Shown in pieces: positions 16,937 through 26,516 of a stretch of DNA of 64,000 nt. Every line of letters starts with the position of its first letter. Position 1 is the stretch's first letter. A model generated the notes under the pieces. It saw only the letters and a program-made list of their open reading frames with translations. It was not told the origin of the DNA and searched no databases. The stretch is taken from contig NZ_JBHSHQ010000049.1 of NCBI RefSeq assembly GCF_042652985.1, positions 9,326 through 73,325 of the forward strand, in the 5' to 3' direction. This stretch comes from Ruoffia tabacinasalis (lineage in GTDB: Bacteria > Bacillota > Bacilli > Lactobacillales > Aerococcaceae). Both the position numbers and the translations under genes were made by a program.

Positions 16937-17771
16937 TCTAACATTAGGTGAAGCTTTGAATAAAGCTTCACTTTTTTTAAAAGCTTCGGGGTTAGATGAG
17001 CATTTAGCAAGAACGTATTGGATGATGACTTTTGAACAAACATTAACAGATGTTGTACTAGGTTTGAATAAACCAGTCAAAGAAGAAATGTATACACACT
17101 ATATGCGCATACTTGAACAAATCGTTGAAGGAAAACCCATTCAATATCTACTCGGCCATGCTTACTTTATGGAAGAGAAATTTAAAGTGACAGAACACAC
17201 ACTTATCCCAAGAGAGGATACGGCGGGTATTGTCACTTTATCTAATAACATTTTAGAAAACAAAGTGGATGCTAAAGTATTAGATATTGGAACGGGTACG
17301 GGAATTTTAGCTATAATGATTGCGAAGTTAAATACTAAGCAACACGTATTTGCTTCAGATATTTCACCTGAAGCACTCAAAGTCGCTAAAGAGAATGCAT
17401 TAAATCACCAAGTTAATGTGGAGTTTATCGAAAGTAATTTATTTGAACACATTCCACAACAAAGCTTTGATCTTATCGTATCCAACCCACCTTATATTAG
17501 TGAAGATGAGTTGGATTTAATGGATGACAGCGTGAAGAAGTTTGAACCGCCATTAGCCTTATTCGCAGAAGATAATGGATTGGCGATATACAAACAGCTC
17601 GCTAAACAAATACAATCATATGTAAAGAAAACGAGCATGATCATTGTGGAAATTGGTTTCCAACAAGGAGAAGCAGTTAAAACTATCTTCTCTGAGACCT
17701 TTCCAAATTCCACTATTGAAATTATCCTAGATTTAAATGGGAAAAATCGTTACGTACAAATTGAATTGTAA
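16920..17771 (+). CDS. prmC: Peptide chain release factor N(5)-glutamine methyltransferase
   Basis: 283 residues. An N-terminal helical substrate-binding domain (GKPIQYLLGHAYFME) precedes a Rossmann-fold methyltransferase with DIGTGTGILAI as the SAM-binding motif and the NPPY catalytic tetrapeptide (SNPPYIS). It methylates the Gln of the release factor GGQ loop. The ATG at 16920 lies inside prfA, with GGAGGAG 4 bases upstream, and fits the standard family N-terminus. It is followed 14 bases later by the threonylcarbamoyl-AMP synthase gene. Confidence 0.95.
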   Translation: MVQTVNLTLGEALNKASLFLKASGLDEHLARTYWMMTFEQTLTDVVLGLNKPVKEEMYTHYMRILEQIVEGKPIQYLLGHAYFMEEKFKVTEHTLIPREDTAGIVTLSNNILENKVDAKVLDIGTGTGILAIMIAKLNTKQHVFASDISPEALKVAKENALNHQVNVEFIESNLFEHIPQQSFDLIVSNPPYISEDELDLMDDSVKKFEPPLALFAEDNGLAIYKQLAKQIQSYVKKTSMIIVEIGFQQGEAVKTIFSETFPNSTIEIILDLNGKNRYVQIEL

Positions 17772-17785
17772 AGTAGGTATATAGA

Positions 17786-18829
17786 ATGAATAATGAAAAA
17801 CTAAACAAAACTAAAATATTTGGGCGTGAAGAGTTGCGTGAAGCCGCGGATTCTTTAAAGCAAGGAGAATTAGTTGCCTTTCCAACTGAAACCGTCTTTG
17901 GCTTAGGTGCGATTGCGAACAACAATCAAGCTGTCAAACAAGTATTTAAAACTAAAGGACGACCTTCGGATAATCCTTTAATCGTGCATGTTCACAATAT
18001 CAATTCAGTTTATGATTATGTTGAAGAAGTGAACGATGTGGCTTTGAAATTAATGGAAACTTTTTGGCCAGGACCTTTAACAATTATCTTTCCAGTGAAG
18101 AAAGGTATATTTGCTGAAAGTGTGACACCGAATCAAAAGACTGTGGGCATTCGCATGCCCAATCAATTGGAAGCTTTGCTTTTAATTGAGATGGTTGGCT
18201 TTCCTTTAGTAGGCCCAAGTGCAAATTTATCTGGTAAACCGAGTCCAACGTCCATTGAGCATGTTATTCATGATTTCGATGGAAAGATTGCGGGCGTCGT
18301 GAATAATTATTCTGAGTTCACACAAGTCGGTGTTGAGTCAACGGTAGTTTGGCCAACAGCAGAACGCATCGAGATATTAAGACCTGGTGCTATTACTCAA
18401 GCGATGTTAGCCAATGCAACAGGCATTGAAGTGTTAGAGAAATCGAGCGAGGAACAAATGAAAGATACTACAATTGCCAGTCCAGGTGTGAAGTATACGC
18501 ATTATAGTCCGAGTCAACCTGTTAAGATGATTGATCCTTCTCATTCGCTTGAAGATTGGAAAGACTTTATTAATGAAACAGATTTAAAGATTGGAATCTT
18601 GGCACAGGAACATATTATTTCTGAATTACAGACAAATAGTATTGGCTTCAGTTACTATTCATTAGGGAGCAATGAAGAGCTTGAACAAGCAACTCAACGC
18701 CTATTTGCAGGCTTACGTTTCCTTGAAAGTAGTGACTGTGATGTGATTTTTGCGCAGGCATTTGAAGAGACTGATGAAACACATGCATATTTAAACCGTC
18801 TTTCTAAAGCATCGTCGAGTATGATATAA
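17786..18829 (+). CDS. L-threonylcarbamoyladenylate synthase, long (Sua5/YwlC) type
   Basis: 347 residues: an N-terminal YrdC/TsaC domain (PTETVFGLGAIANN, KGRPSDNPLIVHV, GPSANLSGKPSPT) and a C-terminal Sua5 domain after about residue 220. The linker carries the SPGVKYTHYSPSQP motif that covers the active site in Sua5. It makes threonylcarbamoyl-AMP from Thr, bicarbonate and ATP, the first step of the t6A37 tRNA modification. Its place after prmC is conserved in Firmicutes. A TATAAT-like hexamer overlaps its stop codon at 18824-18829, without a good -35. Confidence 0.94.
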   Translation: MNNEKLNKTKIFGREELREAADSLKQGELVAFPTETVFGLGAIANNNQAVKQVFKTKGRPSDNPLIVHVHNINSVYDYVEEVNDVALKLMETFWPGPLTIIFPVKKGIFAESVTPNQKTVGIRMPNQLEALLLIEMVGFPLVGPSANLSGKPSPTSIEHVIHDFDGKIAGVVNNYSEFTQVGVESTVVWPTAERIEILRPGAITQAMLANATGIEVLEKSSEEQMKDTTIASPGVKYTHYSPSQPVKMIDPSHSLEDWKDFINETDLKIGILAQEHIISELQTNSIGFSYYSLGSNEELEQATQRLFAGLRFLESSDCDVIFAQAFEETDETHAYLNRLSKASSSMI

Positions 18830-18857
18830 TATGAAAAAATAACCTGGAGGTGTCACT

Positions 18858-20081
18858 ATGACATTTACTGATGATACATTTGTATTTGAACAGATTAAGA
18901 ACGAGCAACTACGTCAACAAAATGGGATTGAATTAATTGCGTCTGAGAATTTCGTTTCACCAAGTGTTTTAAAGGCTCAAGGGAGCATTTTGACTAACAA
19001 ATATGCTGAAGGGTATCCTGGTAGGCGATATTATGGCGGTTGCGAATTTGTTGATAAAATTGAACAAATTGCGATTGATCGAGCAAAAGAATTATTTAAT
19101 GCCGAGTATGCAAACGTGCAACCACATTCTGGTTCTAGTGCAAACTTAGCTGTTTATCGTGCCTTTTTAGAACCAGGCGATAAAGTTTTAGGTATGGACT
19201 TATCTCAAGGTGGTCATCTAACTCATGGCTCACCAGTCAACTTTAGTGGACAGTCTTATGAGATGTATAGTTATGGTGTTGATCCGACGACAGAATTCAT
19301 TGATTACGATAAACTTGAAGAAATTGCTACAGAAGTCCAACCCAAAATGTTGATTGCTGGTGCAAGTGCTTATTCGCGTGAAATCGATTTTGAACGCATC
19401 GGTGACATCGCTAAAAAAGTGGGAGCGATCTACTTTGTAGATATGGCTCATATTGCTGGTTTAGTAGCGGTTGGAGAGCATCCAGATCCTATTCCTTATG
19501 CGGATGTTGTAACGACAACAACACATAAGACACTTCGAGGACCTCGTGGTGGGATGATTCTTGCGAAAGAAGAGCATGCGAAGAAATTAAACAAAGCGAT
19601 ATTTCCAGGTATTCAAGGCGGGCCATTGGAGCATGTCATTGCTGCCAAAGCTGTTGCGCTTCATGAAGCATTGCAACCAGCCTTTAAAGATTATATTAAG
19701 CAAGTAAAACTCAATGCAAAAGCAATGTCACGAATATTTGATCTAAGTCCACTAAGAATTATTTCAGGCGGCACAGACAATCACTTATTCTTAATTGACG
19801 TGACTCCACTTGGTATCACAGGTAAATGGGCACAAGAGCGTTTAGATGCAGTAGGTATCACTGTAAATAAAAACTCAATTCCATTTGATAAAGAATCATT
19901 TGTTCAAACAAGTGGTATTCGAATTGGAACAGCTGCAATTACTACACGTGGATTGAAAGAATCAGATGTAGAATTAGTAGCGGATTTTATCCTTGATGCT
20001 TTATCAGCAGAAGAGGACGAAATGTCAGAAATTAAAGACAAGGTCTATGAACTAATGAAAGACCGACCATTATTTAAATAA
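18858..20081 (+). CDS. glyA: Serine hydroxymethyltransferase
   Basis: 407 residues, a PLP enzyme that interconverts serine and glycine and loads tetrahydrofolate with a one-carbon unit. Visible landmarks are the N-terminal GIELIASENFVS, the NKYAEGYPGRRYYGG loop, and the PLP lysine in TTTTHKTLRGPRGG. GGAGGT precedes the ATG by 7 bases. It supplies methylene-THF for thymidylate and purines, which fits an operon with thymidine kinase and uracil phosphoribosyltransferase. Confidence 0.97.
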   Translation: MTFTDDTFVFEQIKNEQLRQQNGIELIASENFVSPSVLKAQGSILTNKYAEGYPGRRYYGGCEFVDKIEQIAIDRAKELFNAEYANVQPHSGSSANLAVYRAFLEPGDKVLGMDLSQGGHLTHGSPVNFSGQSYEMYSYGVDPTTEFIDYDKLEEIATEVQPKMLIAGASAYSREIDFERIGDIAKKVGAIYFVDMAHIAGLVAVGEHPDPIPYADVVTTTTHKTLRGPRGGMILAKEEHAKKLNKAIFPGIQGGPLEHVIAAKAVALHEALQPAFKDYIKQVKLNAKAMSRIFDLSPLRIISGGTDNHLFLIDVTPLGITGKWAQERLDAVGITVNKNSIPFDKESFVQTSGIRIGTAAITTRGLKESDVELVADFILDALSAEEDEMSEIKDKVYELMKDRPLFK

Positions 20082-20104
20082 TAAATTATCTTAGGAGGAA
20101 TAAA

Positions 20105-20743
20105 ATGGCAAAATTTGAGGTAGTAAATCATCCATTAATTCAACATAAACTAACAATTATTAGAGATAAAGATTGTTCAACAAAGGTATTTCGTGAAGTA
20201 ACAAATGAAATTGGTATGTTGATGGCTTATGAAATTACGAGAGATCTTCCTTTAGAAGACATTGAAATCGAAACACCCATTATGAAAACAACTCAAAAAC
20301 AAATTGCAGGTAAAAAATTAGCAATTGTACCAATCTTACGTGCAGGTTTAGGTATGGTAGACGGTATCATGGACATGATTCCAGCAGCTCGTGTTGGACA
20401 TATCGGAATGTACCGTGACCCAGATACGTTAGAAGCGATTGAATATTTTGCTAAATTCCCACAAGATATCGACGAGCGTCGTGTGTTCGTTGTTGATCCA
20501 ATGCTTGCGACAGGAGTTTCTGCAATCACTGCACTTAACCAATTAACAACAAAATATAATGTAAAAGAAGAAAACATTACATTTGTTTGTTTAGTAGCAG
20601 CACCAGAAGGAATTAAAGCTTTACAAGAAGCACATCCAAATGTAGATATCTACACTGCGGCTTTAGATGAGAAACTAAACGAACATGGTTACATCATCCC
20701 AGGTCTAGGAGATGCTGGAGATAGAATTTTCGGAACAAAATAA
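20105..20743 (+). CDS. upp: Uracil phosphoribosyltransferase
   Basis: 212 residues, converting uracil and PRPP to UMP. The family blocks are ILRAGLGMVDGI, the PRPP-binding loop VVDPMLATGVSA, and the C-terminal uracil-binding DAGDRIFGT. TAGGAGG precedes the ATG. It is the last gene of the tdk operon; after it comes a 223-base gap containing the paired 13-mers described next. Confidence 0.97.
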   Translation: MAKFEVVNHPLIQHKLTIIRDKDCSTKVFREVTNEIGMLMAYEITRDLPLEDIEIETPIMKTTQKQIAGKKLAIVPILRAGLGMVDGIMDMIPAARVGHIGMYRDPDTLEAIEYFAKFPQDIDERRVFVVDPMLATGVSAITALNQLTTKYNVKEENITFVCLVAAPEGIKALQEAHPNVDIYTAALDEKLNEHGYIIPGLGDAGDRIFGTK

Positions 20744-20761
20744 TTAATTTAAGACTCGTTT

Positions 20762-20905
20762 AAAAAACGAATATGCTATTCATGATGACTGGACACAGAC
20801 GAAGTTTAGAAATTTACTAGAATATAAAATATATTCATAGTATAATAAACGGCTGAAACGGTAAGTGTACTTTGTACCCCATCGTAATAGTTATATTCGT
20901 TTTTT
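20762..20905. repeat. Long-range perfect 13-bp inverted repeat between upp and mvaA
   Basis: AAAAAACGAATAT (20762-20774) and ATATTCGTTTTTT (20893-20905) are exact reverse complements 118 bases apart. The T-rich right arm could act as a terminator for upp with a very long loop, or the two arms could bound a small mobile fragment. No target duplication was seen. A TATAAT at 20841-20846 inside the loop may be an mvaA -10, although its -35 (TAGAAT, 17 bases upstream) is weak. Confidence 0.5.
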
Positions 20906-20966
20906 AATGTCTACAAACAACGATTGACTCACTATATCTAAAATATCAATTTGAAGGAGCAATAAT

Positions 20967-22226
20967 ATGGACCAAAGGCAATTTTTCTCAGGCTTTTATA
21001 AGCATTCGATTTCCAAACGGATAGAATTAATCGAATCATGGCTGGATGCTTCAATCGATTCAGCGAGCACCGTGTTGCCGGAAGCCTATGCGAATCAAAT
21101 GATAGAAAATTATTTGTTTAATTATCATTTACCTCTTGGAGTAGCAGTTAATCTTAAAGTGAATAATGCTGAGTATGTAGTACCGATGGCAATAGAGGAA
21201 CCATCGGTGATTGCAGCGGCAAGTTTCGGTGCTAAATTACTAGGCAATATTCAGGCAGAAACAAAAGAGCGCTTGTTAATTGGTCAAATTATTATGACAG
21301 TTCAACAACCCTTTATTGAAATTCAACAAATCATTAAAGAAAATAAGGCAAAGCTACTCAACATTGCATCTCAAGCAAGTGCATCCATGGTCAGACGTGG
21401 CGGTGGACCAAAAGATATTTGGGTTGAAGAGAAAGAGCATCCAAATCGTAATTATGTTAGTGTTTATTTATCACTTGATCCTTGTGATGCTATGGGGGCT
21501 AATGTGATTAATACCGTCTTAGAAGCACTTTCTCCAACGATGGAATCCATCATTGAAGGTGAAGTCTTAATGAGTATATTATCCAATTACCAACCTCAAG
21601 CTGTGACCATAGCTACAGCCAAAGTGCCATTTGCTCATTTAAGTAAAGATAAAGAGGAAGCCAAAAGTTTAGCAGAGCGTCTTGAGATGGCTTCAGACTA
21701 TGCTTGGCTAGATCCTTACCGTGCCACAACACATAATAAAGGGATTATGAATGGAATTGACGCCGTGGTTATTGCAACAGGTAATGATTGGAGAGCGATC
21801 GAAGCCGGCGCCCATGCTTATGCCGTCAAGGATGGCCAATACCGCTCACTGACAAAGTGGCAAGTAAACTATGAAGATGAATCATTAGAAGGTAGCATTG
21901 AGATACCGTTACAAGTTGCTACCGTTGGTGGTACTTTATCGTCACATCCAACCGCAAAACTTGCCCTAAAAATGCTCAATATCACCTCAGCCAAAGATTT
22001 ATCAAATATCATTGCATCTGTTGGCCTCATACAAAACTTTGCTGCTATGCGCGCGCTAGTGAGTGAAGGCATCCAAAAGGGACATATGCGTATGCAAGCA
22101 CGTGCTTTAGCCATGCAAGTTGGAGCAACAATTGAAGAAATACCGGCTGTTGTGACTCAGCTAAATGAAGCAGCGCAAATGAACCGGGATACAGCGAGAA
22201 GAATTTTAGAAGAAATAAGGAAATAG
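20967..22226 (+). CDS. mvaA: Hydroxymethylglutaryl-CoA reductase, degradative/class II type
   Basis: 419 residues. It makes mevalonate from HMG-CoA in the mevalonate pathway of isoprenoid synthesis. Class II blocks are present: N-terminal LPEAYANQMIENY; substrate-binding VAVNLKVNNAEYVVPMAIEEPSV with a catalytic Glu; and DAMGANVINTVLE with a catalytic Asp. AAGGAG precedes the ATG. It is followed 23 bases later by the probable mvaS start, giving the mvaA-mvaS pair seen in enterococci and streptococci (there sometimes fused or divergent). Products feed undecaprenyl phosphate (uppP, mraY) and the MenA side chain. Confidence 0.95.
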   Translation: MDQRQFFSGFYKHSISKRIELIESWLDASIDSASTVLPEAYANQMIENYLFNYHLPLGVAVNLKVNNAEYVVPMAIEEPSVIAAASFGAKLLGNIQAETKERLLIGQIIMTVQQPFIEIQQIIKENKAKLLNIASQASASMVRRGGGPKDIWVEEKEHPNRNYVSVYLSLDPCDAMGANVINTVLEALSPTMESIIEGEVLMSILSNYQPQAVTIATAKVPFAHLSKDKEEAKSLAERLEMASDYAWLDPYRATTHNKGIMNGIDAVVIATGNDWRAIEAGAHAYAVKDGQYRSLTKWQVNYEDESLEGSIEIPLQVATVGGTLSSHPTAKLALKMLNITSAKDLSNIIASVGLIQNFAAMRALVSEGIQKGHMRMQARALAMQVGATIEEIPAVVTQLNEAAQMNRDTARRILEEIRK

Positions 22227-22249
22227 AGATAGAAAAGGAGTGGATTCAA

Positions 22250-23446
22250 ATCGTAAAGGTAGGAATCGATCAAATTACATTTCACGTACCAAATCATTAC
22301 GTTGATATGGTTGAATTAGCAAAAGCTAGAGATATTGACCCAAATAAATTCTTAATTGGTATTGGCCAAGAGAAGATGGCCGTACCGACCATTGAAGAAG
22401 ATATTGTTGCTATGGCAGCAAATGCAGCCAACAGAATTGTAACTGAAGAAGATAAAGAATTAATTGATCAAGTCATCTTCGCTACAGAATCAGGTTTTGA
22501 TTTCTCAAAATCAGCTGCAACTTACATTCACCAAATGCTAGGTATTCAACCATTTGCTAAAGCATACGAAGTGAAACATGCTTGTTACGGTGGAACAGCA
22601 GCGCTTATATCTGCATTTAATTACGTAAAGCTGAATCCAGAGCGAAAAGTTTTAGTGATTATGTCAGATATCTCACGCTATGGACTTAACTCAGGTGGGG
22701 AAGCGACTCAGGGTGCAGGTGCAATTGCTATGTTAGTAACAGCAAATCCTCGCATCTTAGCATTAGATAGCGAAACGCTCAGTCTAACAGATAATCAGTT
22801 CGACTTCTGGCGTCCATCTTACGCAGAAGTGCCATATGTACAAGGAAAATACTCAACAGAACTTTATATTGAAATGTTTAATACGATAATTGAAGAGTAT
22901 GCAAAGCGTTACCCTGAACGCTTAAGTGAATTACAAGCTATCTCTTTCCACTTACCATTCACAAAGATGGGACGTAAATGTCTGCAGTCTTTAGAGAATA
23001 AAGAAGAAACGAATCTTGATTCAGAGCTAGTTGAAAGATGGTTTAGTCATTACGAAGACTCAACATTCATTGGCCGCCAAGTTGGGAATGTTTATACTGG
23101 ATCATTATACTTAAGCCTAATTTCCTTACTAAACTTTGATGAGAATCTTGAAGAAGGACAGAGAATAGGGATGTTTAGTTACGGATCTGGTGCTGTTGCA
23201 GAATTATTCACAGGAGTCCTTCAACCAGGCTTCAAAGACCATATTTCTAAAGAAGGTACGTTATTGCACTTGAATCGACGTGAAAAATTAGATATCAGTG
23301 CTTATGAAGAGAATTTCGAACAAACACTCTCTAATGAAGATGGTGTCATCGAAGTCGTAAAAGATAAAGAAACACTTCATCCAGGATTCTACTTAGATCG
23401 CATTGACGATCACCGTAGATACTATAATGAAATAACAACAAAATAA
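22250..23446 (+). CDS. mvaS: Hydroxymethylglutaryl-CoA synthase, apparently with a non-standard start codon
   Basis: Condenses acetoacetyl-CoA with acetyl-CoA to HMG-CoA. The nucleophile Cys is in HACYGGTAAL, and the 'SDISRYGLNSGGEATQGAGAIAML' block is typical. The first in-frame ATG is at 22307, but homology to known MvaS N-termini continues upstream as VKVGIDQITFHVPNHYVDM. That stretch holds no ATG, GTG or TTG in frame. A strong AAAAGGAG (22233-22240) points to ATC at 22250, or ATT at 22244, as the initiator. I chose ATC on spacing, giving about 398 residues. Function is sure; start is not. Confidence 0.9.
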   Translation: MVKVGIDQITFHVPNHYVDMVELAKARDIDPNKFLIGIGQEKMAVPTIEEDIVAMAANAANRIVTEEDKELIDQVIFATESGFDFSKSAATYIHQMLGIQPFAKAYEVKHACYGGTAALISAFNYVKLNPERKVLVIMSDISRYGLNSGGEATQGAGAIAMLVTANPRILALDSETLSLTDNQFDFWRPSYAEVPYVQGKYSTELYIEMFNTIIEEYAKRYPERLSELQAISFHLPFTKMGRKCLQSLENKEETNLDSELVERWFSHYEDSTFIGRQVGNVYTGSLYLSLISLLNFDENLEEGQRIGMFSYGSGAVAELFTGVLQPGFKDHISKEGTLLHLNRREKLDISAYEENFEQTLSNEDGVIEVVKDKETLHPGFYLDRIDDHRRYYNEITTK

Positions 23447-23456
23447 TCTAAGATTA

Positions 23457-23492
23457 AACTAGAACAATTCATCATTTGTTCTAGTTTTTTTT
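23457..23492 (+). terminator. Rho-independent terminator of mvaA-mvaS
   Basis: AACTAGAACAA pairs with TTGTTCTAGTT around a 7-10 base loop. Eight or more T follow. Confidence 0.88.
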
Positions 23493-23801
23493 ATAAAATA
23501 ATATTATTAACTAGCCAAGAATATGATAACGTATTCAAAATAAAAATTAATATACTAAGATTTGCTTGTTAATAAATTTTATTGTTAAAGAAAGTTAAGA
23601 ATTACTTAAATTTGATAAAATGGCGAAATTGTAATATTTGTAAAAGGGATTGGTGTAAACTTATAAGAGCAATGTTTGAATTATTACACTTGTCTTTTTT
23701 AAGATTTAATTTTGACAAGTCGCAAATTAGGATAAAATAAATCAGTTTAATTAAATTTGAATTTATGCTATGATAATTTCGAACTAGAAAGGTGGCGTAG
23801 T
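23493..23801 (+). other. AT-rich gap before the DUF1146-murA operon
   Basis: No gene is evident here. TTGACA at 23712-23717 is followed after 15 bases by TAAAAT (23733-23738), a short-spaced promoter candidate. A TATGAT at 23769-23774 with TTTAAT 17 bases upstream is another. I see no strong hairpin or repeat. Confidence 0.45.
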
Positions 23802-24032
23802 ATGGCGATTTTTAATGGTATGGCAGTACTTGTTGTCCGTTTTACGTTTATCCTATTGAGTTATATGGTCTTTAAAGATATTAATTGGCGTCAGTTTTTT
23901 ACTGAACGCAAATATTACATGGCACAGTACGCGTGTATATTAGTTAGTATTGCAGTTGGACATGTAGCAGGTTCGTTCGTACTGACGATCATTGAGGTAC
24001 TTCAAAATATATTTTTGAGTAGCTTTCTATAA
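23802..24032 (+). CDS. DUF1146 (YwzB-like) small membrane protein
   Basis: 76 residues with two membrane segments (residues ~5-22 and ~43-68) joined by a basic loop (FKDINWRQFFTERKYYMAQY), the DUF1146 pattern. The ATG at 23802 follows AAAGGTGG; an ATG at 23757 has no ribosome site. DUF1146 genes are often found just upstream of murA in Bacilli, and the 61-base gap to murA here agrees. Function is unknown; conserved position suggests a link to envelope synthesis. Confidence 0.85.
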   Translation: MAIFNGMAVLVVRFTFILLSYMVFKDINWRQFFTERKYYMAQYACILVSIAVGHVAGSFVLTIIEVLQNIFLSSFL

Positions 24033-24093
24033 ATATTATATTTTTTGTCGTAAGCTCCAATGCGACAAAATACTTAAAGGGGATTATTTTAAA

Positions 24094-25398
24094 ATGCAAG
24101 AAATTATTGTTCAAGGTGGAAATCGCCTAGAAGGTACGGTAAAGGTTGAGGGAGCAAAAAATGCCGTTTTACCTATTTTAGCAGCATCAATTTTGGCAGA
24201 AACTGGTGTGACTGAACTAACGAATGTACCTATTTTATCTGATGTTTTTACAATTAATGAATTATTAACGAATATTCAAGTAGAAAATTCATTTAACGAA
24301 GAAGCGAACGAAATGAAAATTGACGCGACAGGTGAAGTTAAAACAATCGCTGACTATGATTTCGTAAGCAAAATGAGAGCATCAATCGTAGTAATGGGTC
24401 CATTATTAGCTCGTTTTGGTCATGCAAAAGTAGCTATGCCTGGTGGATGTGCAATTGGGACTAGACCCATTGACTTACACTTAAAAGGCTTTGAAGCACT
24501 TGGTGCTGAGATTAACAGCCAAGCAGGTTACGTAGAAGCAACAGCGTCTAAATTAAAAGGAGCAAGAATCTATTTAGATTTCCCAAGTGTGGGTGCGACT
24601 GAGAATATTATGATGGCTGCAGTCTTAGCAGAAGGTGAAACAATCATCGAAAACGTAGCTCGTGAACCAGAAATCGTTGATTTAGCTAATTTCCTTAACA
24701 AAATGGGTGCTAAAATTGTCGGTGCAGGAACAGAAATGATTAAAATTAAAGGTGTTGAATCACTTCACGGTGTGAAACACTCTGTTATTCCTGACCGTAT
24801 TGAAGCAGGAACATTCATTGTTGCAGCCGCTGTAACACAAGGGGACGTTTTTGTTGAAGGTGCAATTCGCGATCATAACAAACCATTAATCAGTAAATTA
24901 ACTGAGATGGGTGTTGAATTCGAAGAATACACAACTGGAATCCGTGTTAAAGGTCCAAAAACCTTAAAAGCAACAGATGTTAAGACACTTCCTTATCCAG
25001 GTTTCCCAACAGATATGCAAGCGCAAATGTCAATTGCACAATTGTTGGCTGGCGGAAGCAGTGCTCTAACAGAGACAGTCTTCGAAAATCGCTTTATGCA
25101 TTTTGAAGAGTTACGTCGTATGAGTGCTAAATTTACAATTGAGCGTCAGACTGCGATTATGTATGGACCAACTGAATTCAGTGGTGCAAGCGTAAAAGCA
25201 ACTGATTTAAGAGCTGCAGCCGCATTAATTATTGCTGGTTTGGTAGCGAAAGGATTAACTCGCGTTTCAGAATTAAAAAACTTAGACCGTGGATATTATA
25301 AATTCCATGAGAAATTAGCTAACTTAGGTGCTAATATTGAACGTGTGGAAATTCAACCAATTGTTTCTGAATCTAATAAAACTAAAGTACTCGCTTAA
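24094..25398 (+). CDS. murA: UDP-N-acetylglucosamine 1-carboxyvinyltransferase
   Basis: 434 residues. It transfers enolpyruvate from PEP to UDP-GlcNAc, the first committed step of peptidoglycan synthesis. The catalytic Cys lies in the loop MPGGCAIGTRPIDLHLKG (fosfomycin target), with the N-terminal KVEGAKNAVLPILAA and the C-terminal domain's YPGFPTDMQAQ intact. AAAGGGGAT precedes the ATG. Low-G+C Gram-positives often have two murA paralogues; the link with DUF1146 and mbl suggests the main copy (inference). Confidence 0.96.
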   Translation: MQEIIVQGGNRLEGTVKVEGAKNAVLPILAASILAETGVTELTNVPILSDVFTINELLTNIQVENSFNEEANEMKIDATGEVKTIADYDFVSKMRASIVVMGPLLARFGHAKVAMPGGCAIGTRPIDLHLKGFEALGAEINSQAGYVEATASKLKGARIYLDFPSVGATENIMMAAVLAEGETIIENVAREPEIVDLANFLNKMGAKIVGAGTEMIKIKGVESLHGVKHSVIPDRIEAGTFIVAAAVTQGDVFVEGAIRDHNKPLISKLTEMGVEFEEYTTGIRVKGPKTLKATDVKTLPYPGFPTDMQAQMSIAQLLAGGSSALTETVFENRFMHFEELRRMSAKFTIERQTAIMYGPTEFSGASVKATDLRAAAALIIAGLVAKGLTRVSELKNLDRGYYKFHEKLANLGANIERVEIQPIVSESNKTKVLA

Positions 25399-25426
25399 AG
25401 TACAGAAAATAGATGGGTGAAAATAC

Positions 25427-26494
25427 ATGAGCAGAGATATCGGAATTGACTTAGGTACTGCGAATGTTTTGATTCATCTTAAAGGTCGAGGGGTCATATT
25501 AAATGAACCTTCAGTCGTTGCTTTAGATAAGCAAACTCAAGAAGTCATCGCTATTGGTAATGAAGCGTATGAAATGATTGGTAGAACAGCAGATTCGATT
25601 GAAATCATTAAACCTTTAAAAGGTGGCGTGATTGCAGATTACGATATCGCTGAAGCACTCCTTGTACTTTTCTTTCAAAAGATTCACTCACAAAGATGGT
25701 TTACAAAACCTAATGTACTTATTTGTAGACCGTCGAATATTAGTGAGATTGAACAAACGGCACTTGTTGAAGCGATTGAAAAAGCAGGTGGCGGCAAGAT
25801 TTTTATGGAAGAAGAGCCCAAAGTGGCAGGAGTTGGCGCTGGAATTGATTTACTAGATCCTTCTGGGAATATGGTTATTGATATCGGCGGTGGGACTTCT
25901 GATATTGCAATAATTTCAGGTGGTGAAATTATTCAAAGTACATCATTAAAGATTGCTGGGGATGATTTTGACGCTAATATTATTCAATACTTCAAAGATA
26001 AATACAAACTGCTCATTGGTGAACGTTCTGCGGAGCAAATTAAGATAGAATTAGCTTCAGCAGTGTTCTTTGAGAATCAAGCTCAATTAGAGACTAAGAC
26101 ATTAAAAGGCCGAGACTTAGTTTCCGGACTACCAAAATCAATTAATGTCACATCGAACCAAATATATGAAGCAATTCATGAACAATTAGCTATGATAGCT
26201 AGAGCAGCTAAAGAACTGCTTGAAGACACACAACCTGAAATTGCGTCTGATATTATGGAAAAAGGGATACTACTTACAGGCGGGGGAGCATTAATCGGTT
26301 CTATTGACGTTTTTCTATCCGAGTATTTAAATGTCTCTGCCATTCGTGCCAATCAACCTATGAGTTGTGTAGCGATAGGGACGGGTATTATGCTAGATTT
26401 AATTCAATCTGGTAAATTACAACGGACAAATCTATCTTGGCAACAAAAAGTTGCGCGCTATTTCTCAAGATTGAAACGCCGTCTCATTGGATAA
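25427..26494 (+). CDS. mbl: MreB/Mbl-family actin-like rod shape protein
   Basis: 355 residues with an actin-fold ATPase signature: N-terminal DIGIDLGTANVLIHLKG (phosphate 1), EEPKVAGVGAGIDLLDP, MVIDIGGGTSDIAII (phosphate 2) and GILLTGGGALIGSID (adenosine). It forms membrane-bound filaments that guide side-wall synthesis. The Lys/Arg-rich C-terminus (RYFSRLKRRL) could help in membrane contact. The murA-mbl-epuA order matches Mbl-type loci, so I favour Mbl over MreB. No mreC or mreD is nearby. Presence of this gene suggests a rod or ovoid phase, or another use of the filament. Confidence 0.9.
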   Translation: MSRDIGIDLGTANVLIHLKGRGVILNEPSVVALDKQTQEVIAIGNEAYEMIGRTADSIEIIKPLKGGVIADYDIAEALLVLFFQKIHSQRWFTKPNVLICRPSNISEIEQTALVEAIEKAGGGKIFMEEEPKVAGVGAGIDLLDPSGNMVIDIGGGTSDIAIISGGEIIQSTSLKIAGDDFDANIIQYFKDKYKLLIGERSAEQIKIELASAVFFENQAQLETKTLKGRDLVSGLPKSINVTSNQIYEAIHEQLAMIARAAKELLEDTQPEIASDIMEKGILLTGGGALIGSIDVFLSEYLNVSAIRANQPMSCVAIGTGIMLDLIQSGKLQRTNLSWQQKVARYFSRLKRRLIG

Positions 26495-26516
26495 ACTAAC
26501 GATAGGGGATCGAAAT

